The position numbers were made by a program, and so were the translations under genes. The notes below the pieces were generated by a model that was not told the origin of the DNA, made no database searches, and saw nothing but the letters and a program-made list of their open reading frames with translations. Shown here piece by piece: positions 18,350-25,960 of a stretch of 64,000 nt of DNA. Source of the stretch: JAADHX01 sp964569385 (GTDB lineage: Bacteria > Actinomycetota > Acidimicrobiia > Acidimicrobiales > Poriferisodalaceae); contig CAZMUM010000015.1 of assembly GCA_964569385.1 (NCBI GenBank), forward strand, positions 39,861 to 103,860, written 5' to 3'. Numbering within the stretch: position 1 is the first letter of the stretch; each line of letters begins with the position of its first letter.

Positions 18350-18418
18350 GCTACGCATCGTAGCGTAATTACCCCTCAGGCCTCCGTCAAGTTACTTCTG
18401 GTAGCTTTTTGTCGCTAC
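18350..18418. promoter_or_regulatory. TetR operator region (two GCTAC/GTAGC palindromes)
   Basis: GCTACG-CAT-CGTAGC lies at 18350-18364. A second inverted pair, GTAGC-N8-GCTAC, lies at 18401-18418. The latter overlaps a -10-like TACAAT (18416-18421) just before the tetR start, as expected for autorepression and control of the divergent membrane-protein gene. Confidence 0.6.
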
Positions 18419-18431
18419 AATGCGTCTTGAT

Positions 18432-18992
18432 ATGGCCCGACCGAGAAGTGCGTCCGCTCGAGTCAAGATGCTCGACTCGACCAAAGAGATCATCATCGAA
18501 CATGGCGTTGACGCCTGCACCATCGAAGAAGTAGCCAGTCGGTCGGGTGTGGCCAAGACCACGATCTATCGCCACTACGGGGGGCTCGCCGAGTTGATTT
18601 TTGCGGCCGTGGCCCAAGGTGTCGAAGCGTCGCCCCCATACGACACCGGCTCGCTGCGAGACGACCTGATCGAGATTCAGCGTCGTTATGTCGACCAGGC
18701 CCGCTCCCCTTTGGTTCGGGAACTGTTCGTGTGGATGATGGCCCGCGGGATCGCGGACCCGGACCACGCCGAGCTCTTCCGTCAATTGCGAGTGCAACCG
18801 CGAGGACCAACAGTGATCGCGTTGCAGCGAGCGATCTCTAGGGGCGAACTTCGCCCAACCGTCAACATCGAGATGGCCATGCACATCATCCAGGGCCCCT
18901 TCGTATCGAAACGAATCGTCGACAACACCGACATCACTTCAGACGAGCTTGCGACCATGGTCGATATGGCGATTCGGGCCATCACAAATTGA
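18432..18992 (+). CDS. TetR-family transcriptional regulator
   Basis: The start at 18432 (MARPRSASARVKML) is preferred over the ATG at 18420. It lies about 11 bases after a -10-like TACAAT and gives the usual N-terminus. The 186-residue product has the TetR helix-turn-helix, IEEVASRSGVAKTTIYRHY, followed by a ligand-binding helical domain. It most likely represses itself and the divergent DUF6326-like membrane protein through the palindromes between the genes. The ligand is unknown. Confidence 0.9.
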   Translation: MARPRSASARVKMLDSTKEIIIEHGVDACTIEEVASRSGVAKTTIYRHYGGLAELIFAAVAQGVEASPPYDTGSLRDDLIEIQRRYVDQARSPLVRELFVWMMARGIADPDHAELFRQLRVQPRGPTVIALQRAISRGELRPTVNIEMAMHIIQGPFVSKRIVDNTDITSDELATMVDMAIRAITN

Positions 18993-19089
18993 GCCTGACC
19001 CGAGCGCTTCTGCTTGGTCAAGATCTCCCAGGTTCTGAATTCTCTAGCTTCGCCAGGCCCGAAGCTTCACCACCCCGGGCCCCTCGTCG

Positions 19090-19785
19090 CTAGCCATCGC
19101 AGTCGAGCCACAACACCTGGCCTCCGCAGCTGGCGCCGTAGTACTCATACACGCTCCCGACCGGCGAGTCGAAGTAGAGATCGCTGCACGCCTGGCCGTC
19201 GCCAGAAGCACATTCGTCCCACAGCAGCATCAGTGTCGGGTCGCCGTCGGGAGCCGCCGTCGCCAAATCGAACGACCCGTTTTCGGCGCCGAGTAGGCCC
19301 TGACAATCAGATGCTCCGCGGTTGCCGCAGGTTAGGCCGAAGTCCCCGTAGTCCGAACCTGACGGAGCCGCAAGAAACAAGAAGTCGCAAGCGTCGGGGT
19401 CGCCGGCCGCGCAACCGTCCCTCAGAGCGTCGAACTCCGGAGAACCGCCGGACGGCAGGTCTGCCAAAGGCGTACCCTCAGCGGCCGACTCCGATGCCTC
19501 GGATGGCGAAGTCTCGTCAGTCTGGGCCGCCGCCCACACCTGGGCCGACGCAACGGCGATCGCACGAACACCTGTGACCTCCATGGGCCACGACACTTCG
19601 AGTATCTGGTCGCCAGCCAAGACTGTGAGCGACGAAATTCCAGGCGCCCATTCCTCACGAACCACCGCAGCGTCAGGATCGGTAAGACCAACATCGACCA
19701 GCTCGACCCTCGCCGGCACAGGAAGGTGGTCTATGGACCGCACAGCTCTACTTCCGAGCCGACACGCCACTGCCGCTAACCACAC
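19090..19785 (-). CDS. Cys/Asp-rich secreted-type protein of unknown function
   Basis: The clear part is the C-terminal 110 residues. It has a two-fold repeat: ALRDGCAAGDPDACDFLF then FGLTCGNRG, and LWDECASGDGQACSDLYF then YGASCGGQ. The regular cysteines suggest disulfide bonds outside the cytoplasm. I know such modules from actinobacterial secreted or membrane-anchored proteins of unknown role. The N-terminal part is less certain. The frame opens with a GTG at 19785, but from about 19720 upward the opposite strand also reads like protein, so the true start may be nearer 19720. No signal peptide is visible, which again suggests that the 5' end was replaced. Confidence 0.55.
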   Translation of the reverse strand: MWLAAVACRLGSRAVRSIDHLPVPARVELVDVGLTDPDAAVVREEWAPGISSLTVLAGDQILEVSWPMEVTGVRAIAVASAQVWAAAQTDETSPSEASESAAEGTPLADLPSGGSPEFDALRDGCAAGDPDACDFLFLAAPSGSDYGDFGLTCGNRGASDCQGLLGAENGSFDLATAAPDGDPTLMLLWDECASGDGQACSDLYFDSPVGSVYEYYGASCGGQVLWLDCDG

Positions 19786-20165
19786 CCTTCGGTGATGGCG
19801 GGCTTACGCTGCTCGGCGCCGGCGCCTACGATGACTACGACTTCTCCGACGTAATTGCAGGAGAGACGCCACAGCCGGGATATTGGCAGCGAGTCGATGC
19901 AACCTTCCCGGGATCAGTTGTTCCGGTGCCTGCCATCGTCGCTGTTCTGGACGCGATTCCCACTCACGAATCGATGAGTCTCACCGGCGTAGACTTCTCG
20001 ACCCGGCTGCGAGAGGAAGGTTCGGCATTTGCGGAGCTCGGTAGCCGCGCACTCTTGATGCGGACCGAGTTCGAGGCTCCAGTCGAGGCATTTTCCGATG
20101 TGATGGCGATGTATGTGGCTGCACCGTTCGACCCCGAGGGGTTTGCTCGGTCGGTTGGGAGCTAA
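19722..20165 (+). pseudogene. N-terminally truncated gene remnant, unknown family
   Basis: The plus frame following a TAA at 19683 reads convincingly as protein from about 19722 (GLWTAQLYFRADTPLPL, LTLLGAGAYDDYDFSDV, then an acidic/hydrophobic tail) to a TAA at 20163. It has no plausible start codon or ribosome site, and its 5' part overlaps the minus-strand Cys-rich gene. I take it as the 3' piece of a gene broken by recombination. I do not recognise the family. Confidence 0.4.
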
Positions 20166-20350
20166 CGCCATCGCGGCAAGCCTAATGGATCGTGCGTTTC
20201 GTGAGAACCTGACTGAGCCGGGCCAGAGCGGTGACGTGTCATTGATCGACTCGACTTCTATTGGGACCACACCCGCAGCCAGATGGGGCGCGAACTGCGT
20301 CGAAGTCCATCTCGGGGTTCAGCTGAGTCGATCACCCGGAACTGGGTCGT

Positions 20351-20558
20351 AGTTGAGGCAACTCAACCCGCCGTGACCGCGGGGCGCGCGTTTGGGCACA
20401 TGCCTCTTATGAGTTCGTGAGGGCGGGGTAAGAACTCTTGGGCAAGCACATGAGGGGAGCGGATCCGGTCGGCACGAAAGAGACGAAGCTCATCAACCCC
20501 GGTGTCCCAGGCGATCACGTACCAGATCGGTGCTCGCACCAGCAGACCGTGAGACTCA
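20351..20558 (-). pseudogene. Orphan 3' copy of the WYL-regulator gene (left direct repeat)
   Basis: These 208 bases match 33108-33315 in 207 positions (the difference is G at 20358 against C at 33115). On the minus strand they encode the last 65 codons of the WYL regulator, ending at the same TGA (20363-20365), with no upstream part. The fragment ends at GAGACTCA, which is also the left half of the first CRISPR repeat. Confidence 0.95.
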
Positions 20559-23234
20559 GACCCGAAGGGCTGAGGAAGTTCGGATCTCTAGTCGACTAGA
20601 GATTTCGATTCCGATTGGCCGCAGTGAGGCTCAGCCCCGAAGGGCTGAGGAAGCGCCCCGCTCATCACCGCCATTGTTGCGGTGGTGTCGCCGCAATGAG
20701 GCTCAGCCCCGAGGGGCTGAGGAAGGAGCCGGAGCCAACCGCAACCTCGACCTCGAGTCCTTGCCGCAATGAGGCTCAGCCCCGAGGGGCTGAGGAAGAG
20801 AGTCGGTCAAGCGAGAACTAGCCGCAATGCACACGCCGCAATGAGGCTCAGCCCCGAGGGGCTGAGGAAGTTCCGTGGCAGAATCGGTATCACTGAATAC
20901 CACAGTTGCCGCAATGAGGCTCAGCCCCGAGGGGCTGAGGAAGGTCGGCGGTAGTGCGGGCCTCGATGACCACCTGCATTATCGCCGCAATGAGGCTCAG
21001 CCCCGAGGGGCTGAGGAAGTACACGCCTAACGCCCATGCTCTCGTTACGGGCAGTGCCGCAATGAGGCTCAGCCCCGAGGGGCTGAGGAAGATCCGCAGC
21101 TCGGCGTAGACATGCCGAGCCTCGTCGGCGTGCCGCAATGAGGCTCAGCCCCGAGGGGCTGAGGAAGGTCCGAAATCCGTACGTGCCGATGGTGGCCTAT
21201 ACCGATGCCGCAATGAGGCTCAGCCCCGAGGGGCTGAGGAAGATGGACGGGCAACAAAATCAAGGTTCACACCGTGCTCGTGCCGCAATGAGGCTCAGCC
21301 CCGAGGGGCTGAGGAAGGCCCCCCGAGGAGTAGGGCGGGTCGGTGAGGATCACGTCGCCGCAATGAGGCTCAGCCCCGAGGGGCTGAGGAAGGACACCAC
21401 ACCAGGAGATGTAGGCGACCAGCTGACCCTCGCCGCAATGAGGCTCAGCCCCGAGGGGCTGAGGAAGCCCTCGGTGCCGGGCAGTTAACGGAGCTCGAGC
21501 GGTCCACGCCGCAATGAGGCTCAGCCCCGAGGGGCTGAGGAAGTCCCTCGCCCCACCCGGTTGGCCGGGGCTCGTTACTGACGCCGCAATGAGGCTCAGC
21601 CCCGAGGGGCTGAGGAAGCCGTTGAGGCCGTTGAGGGCTGGGCAGCCGAGGAAGGCTTGCCGCAATGAGGCTCAGCCCCGAGGGGCTGAGGAAGTGGCGA
21701 ATATAAGAGGTGTCGGTTCTACGACATCTGCTGGCCGCAATGAGGCTCAGCCCCGAGGGGCTGAGGAAGAGCTCGACTTGGGCAGCAGTGTGCAACCCTG
21801 CCCGTTGGCCGCAATGAGGCTCAGCCCCGAGGGGCTGAGGAAGCTGTTGCTGGGTGTGAAACGATCTACGTTTCCGAAGCCGCAATGAGGCTCAGCCCCG
21901 AGGGGCTGAGGAAGACGACCAAGCCATGGCCCGCCTCGCCGACATGAACTGGGCCGCAATGAGGCTCAGCCCCGAGGGGCTGAGGAAGTTCTTGATCTTG
22001 TTGCTGTTGCTGTCGGCGGCTTCGCCGCCGCAATGAGGCTCAGCCCCGAGGGGCTGAGGAAGCCCGGACATGTCGCCCACCGCTGGGATGACGTTCACAT
22101 GGCCGCAATGAGGCTCAGCCCCGAGGGGCTGAGGAAGCGGGTATCTAATCCCGACCGACATTGAGCCATCACTGCCGCAATGAGGCTCAGCCCCGAGGGG
22201 CTGAGGAAGGCGAGGGGATATTCGGGCGGGCGTGCCAAGTGCTGGCCGCAATGAGGCTCAGCCCCGAGGGGCTGAGGAAGCGATGGTTCCAAAGAGTCCT
22301 TCGTACTCATCTGGGGTGCCGCAATGAGGCTCAGCCCCGAGGGGCTGAGGAAGGTGCAAGGATGCGTTGGGTACTGAAGTGATCGACACGCCGCAATGAG
22401 GCTCAGCCCCGAGGGGCTGTGGAAGGCCCAACCAGGCGGCAATCTCGCCAACCCGATCACGAGCGCCGCAATGAGGCTCAGCCCCGAGGGGCTGAGGAAG
22501 TGGCCATAGCCCGTGGAGGCAGGCCGACGACGGCCAACCAGCCGCAATGAGGCTCAGCCCCGAGGGGCTGAGGAAGGCACCTCTTGCACCACCTTCCATT
22601 CCGCCTCACTCAAGCCGCAATGAGGCTCAGCCCCGAGGGGCTGAGGAAGTACCGAGACCGCCACCGACTTCCATTTGGATCGACCAGCCGCAATGAGGCT
22701 CAGCCCCGAGGGGCTGAGGAAGTCCGAGATGAACCCCAAGATTTACCGAGTCTTGCTGGCCGCAATGAGGCTCAGCCCCGAGGGGCTGAGGAAGCCGAGC
22801 TGCACGAGCTCAGGGCCGAACTCGCCTGCAATGCCGCAATGAGGCTCAGCCCCGAGGGGCTGAGGAAGACGGCGGCATGTGTATGCACGAAGGCATACGG
22901 CGCTGCGCCGCAATGAGGCTCAGCCCCGAGGGGCTGAGGAAGACGCAAACAACATCTATTTGCACACCTACGTGTGGCGCGCCGCAATGAGGCTCAGCCC
23001 CGAGGGGCTGAGGAAGACGCCGACTGGTGCCGCCAACACGGCATCCCCGCGGTGCCGCAATGAGGCTCAGCCCCGAGGGGCTGAGGAAGCTGGCACGCCA
23101 GCAGGCAGACGAAGCACCGAACCCCGCCGCAATGAGGCTCAGCCCCGAGGGGCTGAGGAAGCAGGTCCCCTCAGTCGGGATGCGCCGATCAACAGCAGGC
23201 CGCAATGAGGCTCAGCCCCGAGGGGCTGAGGAAG
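20543..23234. CRISPR. Type I-G CRISPR array, 37 repeats and 36 spacers
   Basis: The 36-nt repeat starts GCCGCAATGAGGC and ends GGGCTGAGGAAG on the plus strand. It contains a 7-bp hairpin (TCAGCCC-CGAG-GGGCTGA). I place 37 copies, the first at 20543-20578 and the last at 23199-23234, with spacers of 35-40 nt. The first copy is chimeric: its left half comes from the WYL gene fragment. The second (20618-20653) has two changes, and the copy at 22390 has one (CTGTGG). All others look identical. Degenerate repeats at the left end and cas2 at the right suggest a leader on the right and minus-strand transcription. The GGAAG end of the plus-strand repeat and a possible plus-strand terminator at 23215-23248 argue the other way, so strand is left open. 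Confidence 0.98.
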
Positions 23235-23405
23235 GGCTCGGGCTTTTTAGGGCCCTTGACCTGGGGAAACGTAGCGCTCTGCGAGCGCGAGCGGAAACTG
23301 ATGTAGGTGGCGACTTTGATTCAGTTGTCAAAGGGCGTTGTACCCATAGGCCACGGGCACCGAGTGCTACCGGCAAATATCTAGGCACCAGAGCGCTCGC
23401 AGATA
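23235..23405. promoter_or_regulatory. Candidate CRISPR leader between array and cas2
   Basis: This 171-bp space separates the last perfect repeat from the cas2 stop codon. An 11-nt inverted pair, TCTGCGAGCGC (23278-23288) and GCGCTCGCAGA (23393-23403), spans it. The interval GGGCTTTTTAGGGCCC abuts the array. If the array is read on the minus strand, this is the leader. If it is read on the plus strand, the first bases form a terminator with the last repeat. Confidence 0.5.
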
Positions 23406-23699
23406 TTACACAATGGTCGCTTCGCCATCGCGTGGCAGGGCCTCGCGGGTGCCCATGAATTCGAAACACTCGGTTCCGCGCGCCCGCGCCGGCCCCAGGT
23501 CGATGATGACGATGCTGTCGACATTGGAGTTGATTATCTCACGAAGCGCCTCCTTCATCCCGATTTTCTCCGACTTCGTAAGGTCGCAAAGAAACACCGA
23601 GTACTGGAGGCTGTAGCCGTAAGACTTCACCGTTTCATGGGTCCTACGAAGACGATTCGGATTGCGGATGTCATAACCCACGAGGTACCGAGTGCGCAC
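23406..23699 (-). CDS. cas2: CRISPR-associated endoribonuclease Cas2
   Basis: This 97-residue Cas2 starts MRTRYLVGYDIRNPNRLRRT. The conserved Asp of the first beta strand is in GYDIRNP. YSLQYSVFLCDLTKSE and SIVIIDLGPA complete the ferredoxin-like fold. Cas2 dimers form the core of the Cas1-Cas2 spacer integrase. It lies 6 bp downstream of cas4-cas1 and adjoins the array, which is the usual adaptation-module layout. Confidence 0.96.
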   Translation of the reverse strand: MRTRYLVGYDIRNPNRLRRTHETVKSYGYSLQYSVFLCDLTKSEKIGMKEALREIINSNVDSIVIIDLGPARARGTECFEFMGTREALPRDGEATIV

Positions 23700-23705
23700 A
23701 ACCAG

Positions 23706-25376
23706 TTACCTCGTAACAAACCCGGTGTAGGAGTCGATCTCACCCAACAGATGCGCTCCTAGAAGTCTCGCCTGGACCTCCATGATCCTGCGATAGCTCA
23801 CCGTGTAGCCAAAGATTGGATGCTGTATCTCTTGGGCGAGGCGGCGCTCGTGCGCGGCCAGAACGGCCTTGCGGCCCGCAGCGGTCAATGAAACCGCCCC
23901 AGCTCGTTCTACAAAGCTCCCGGCAGAGACTTCACCATTGTTGACCAAGCGAAGCACAATCGAATCGGCCACAATCGGGCGGAACTCTTCACACAAGTCG
24001 AGCGCCAGCGCTGGCCTACCGAAACGAGGGCGATGATAGAAGCCAAGGTACGGGTCAAGACCAACCGTGTGCAGCGTCGCTGTGAGATCCTTCACTAGCA
24101 ACGAGTAGCAGAACGACAGCAGGCAATTGATTGCGTCGGTCGGTGGCCTTCGATTGCGCTTTTCGAAGGCGAACGTCGAGCCAGACAGCGTGTCGACGTT
24201 GCGGAGCATCTCGGAAAACACGCCGAAGTACAACCTTGCTGCAGTTCCCTCAATGCCGAGCAGTGACTCGGTGGATGTGGCTTCGGTCGCCGACTTCGCC
24301 AGCGCCGACAACGAACCAATAGCCTTCTCCGGTCGGACTTCTGCGTTACGCATAAGAAGCGTTCGACTGTTAGCGATCTTGGCTCGCACAACCTCACGAG
24401 CAATATCGGCCCGACCTGTGGCCGCACGAGCAACTTGTCGCATTCTCAGCTCCACGTGCGTGCCCATCGGCTGAGTGGCCATTCCGTTGAACCAGCCGCC
24501 GTAGCTGAACCAAGAGATAGGAATTCCTTCCCGAAGCATCGCATTGATGAGCTGAGTCGACAGCTGGACGTTGCCGAACACGCAGATTTGGGAAATCTCG
24601 ACGGGGCGGACTGAGGCCAGCCGCTCACCGTCCTTAACGACCTCGATGCGGCCCTTCGACTTTCCGACCTTTGCACCGGGTTCCGACACGTAGAGCGGAC
24701 GCCCATTGCTATCGGAGGGCAGAAGCCTGCGAGGCGGGCGTTTGGTTCGTCCGGCCAAGAGATTGGTCTCGTCAGGCAGACAAAGTCCAACAAGCGAGCA
24801 GCGGGGGCACTTCGGGCTGTCATCAAGCGGGGCAGGGGCCTGATCGGTGCCAGCAACGACCCTGAGCTCCTTCACCAACTCCAGAGTTCGGGCTACCAAC
24901 ACCTCATCTAATGCAACCTCAACGCGGGTGCGTGATCCCGCGAAGTACAACACTCCAGAGTCACAGACGTAGCCGGCCTCGCGCAGTAGCAGTCCCTGGA
25001 TACAAACCTGAACCCGCTCCGGCTCCCATGATCGTTCGGCATTGTCGGGCACTTTTCCACGTTTGTACTCAACCGGGACCGCGCGCTGGCCATCGAACTC
25101 GACGAGGTCAACCTTGCAGATCAACCCAAGTGCCTCCGACGACAACATCAGCGACTTGGCAATACTCGGTTCGTCGTCGCCTGGATCTGGTTCGCCGTCC
25201 GGGGCCCGGTCGACCACCCGGTGGACCCAGCGGCCCTCGACCGTGTCGTCGTTGTCGCTGAATCGGCCCTGCACCCATTCCAGAAAGAACAAGCGCGGAC
25301 AATACGCAAACTCGTTCACCATTCGGGCTGGGACCAGCGCTGGCTGCTCCCACGAAGTGTCGGGTTCGGCCACCAT
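23706..25376 (-). CDS. cas4-cas1: Cas4-Cas1 fusion protein (spacer acquisition)
   Basis: This 556-residue protein joins a Cas4 nuclease (about residues 1-215) to Cas1 (about 225-556). Cas4 shows the Fe-S cysteines (FAYCPRLFF near the N-terminus and CPRCSLVGLC near residue 190) and RecB-type catalytic residues in KVDLVEF and VEYKRGK. Cas1 shows the metal-binding Glu in GIEGTAARLYF and the His/Asp region LDPYLGFYHRPRFGRPALALDL. The fusion is characteristic of subtype I-G. It selects and trims prespacers by PAM and integrates them with Cas2. It is transcribed away from cas3 with cas2. Confidence 0.96.
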   Translation of the reverse strand: MVAEPDTSWEQPALVPARMVNEFAYCPRLFFLEWVQGRFSDNDDTVEGRWVHRVVDRAPDGEPDPGDDEPSIAKSLMLSSEALGLICKVDLVEFDGQRAVPVEYKRGKVPDNAERSWEPERVQVCIQGLLLREAGYVCDSGVLYFAGSRTRVEVALDEVLVARTLELVKELRVVAGTDQAPAPLDDSPKCPRCSLVGLCLPDETNLLAGRTKRPPRRLLPSDSNGRPLYVSEPGAKVGKSKGRIEVVKDGERLASVRPVEISQICVFGNVQLSTQLINAMLREGIPISWFSYGGWFNGMATQPMGTHVELRMRQVARAATGRADIAREVVRAKIANSRTLLMRNAEVRPEKAIGSLSALAKSATEATSTESLLGIEGTAARLYFGVFSEMLRNVDTLSGSTFAFEKRNRRPPTDAINCLLSFCYSLLVKDLTATLHTVGLDPYLGFYHRPRFGRPALALDLCEEFRPIVADSIVLRLVNNGEVSAGSFVERAGAVSLTAAGRKAVLAAHERRLAQEIQHPIFGYTVSYRRIMEVQARLLGAHLLGEIDSYTGFVTR

Positions 25377-25566
25377 TTACCTCTATCGGCAGGATCGACC
25401 CGAAAGTGAGGGTGGGCACCCGCCGCGGAAATCGGCGCTGAACGCCGCGGCGCAAAGTAACTCCAATCGCCACAATGAGGCCGCGACAGGTACCCTCCAC
25501 GCATACTAGCTTCGATTGTAGTTAGTTTAAAAGCTTGTGGATTGGCTCATGATAGGAGAGGGCGAG
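25377..25566. promoter_or_regulatory. Divergent cas promoter region with a repeat-like motif
   Basis: This space should carry the promoter of cas4-cas1 (minus). GCCACAATGAGGC at 25469-25481 differs by one base from the first 13 bases of the CRISPR repeat. A GGAA at 25427-25430 lies upstream; from 25432, the base after GGAAA, to the motif is 37 bases, which is one spacer length. AT-rich sequence follows (25503-25535). Whether this is a degenerate repeat unit or chance is discussed under findings. Confidence 0.45.
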
Positions 25567-25863
25567 ATGAAGGTACCGAAACCCCACCGTCGCTCCCTAG
25601 CACAGTCGAACAGTTTTCAAAGCAGCTTCGACGGTCTTTCGCTCTCTTGGCGGTCGTTCGACGACCAATGTCGCGCCCAACTCGACGAACGGCTGTGTGG
25701 GCCGAGGGTGGCCCAGCTCGATCTCGCATATCCAGCTGTCCAGAGGAAAGATCGAAATATATTCCTCACCACGCACCTGGACAACCCTCCGCTACGAGTG
25801 ACGTTCCACATATGCCCGTTAGGCGACGTGGAGATGACCAATGTTTCGATCAGCCACAAATGA
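25567..25863 (+). CDS. Hypothetical 98-residue protein inside the cas locus
   Basis: An ATG at 25567 has a good ribosome site (GGAGAGGGCGAG just upstream) and gives MKVPKPHRRSLAQSNSFQSS, a basic start followed by a mixed body and the tail EMTNVSISHK. Codon use looks plausible but not strongly biased. I do not recognise the family, and no cysteine motif or membrane segment is evident. It stands between the divergent cas4-cas1 and cas3 genes, on the cas3 strand, 97 bp upstream of cas3. It could be a small accessory protein or a chance frame. Confidence 0.4.
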   Translation: MKVPKPHRRSLAQSNSFQSSFDGLSLSWRSFDDQCRAQLDERLCGPRVAQLDLAYPAVQRKDRNIFLTTHLDNPPLRVTFHICPLGDVEMTNVSISHK

Positions 25864-25960
25864 ACGCCAGATCCGACCTCCGGTTTCGTGATCCCCAGCA
25901 CACTGTCACAGCCATGACATATGGTGGTTGTAACAAACACAACGGAGGTGGAACTGCGGC

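Noticed and set aside
20251..20280. 27 of 30 bases equal to 16621-16650 inside the PhzF-like gene
   Set aside because: The match is too short to prove a second PhzF copy; the flanks do not align. It may be a tiny relic, but I cannot support it.
20530..23458. Many ORFs of 60-150 codons on both strands across the CRISPR array
   Set aside because: Each repeats the same translated CRISPR repeat (e.g. AMRLSPEGLRK or LPQPLGAEPHCG); they are artefacts of the 36-nt repeat keeping frames open.
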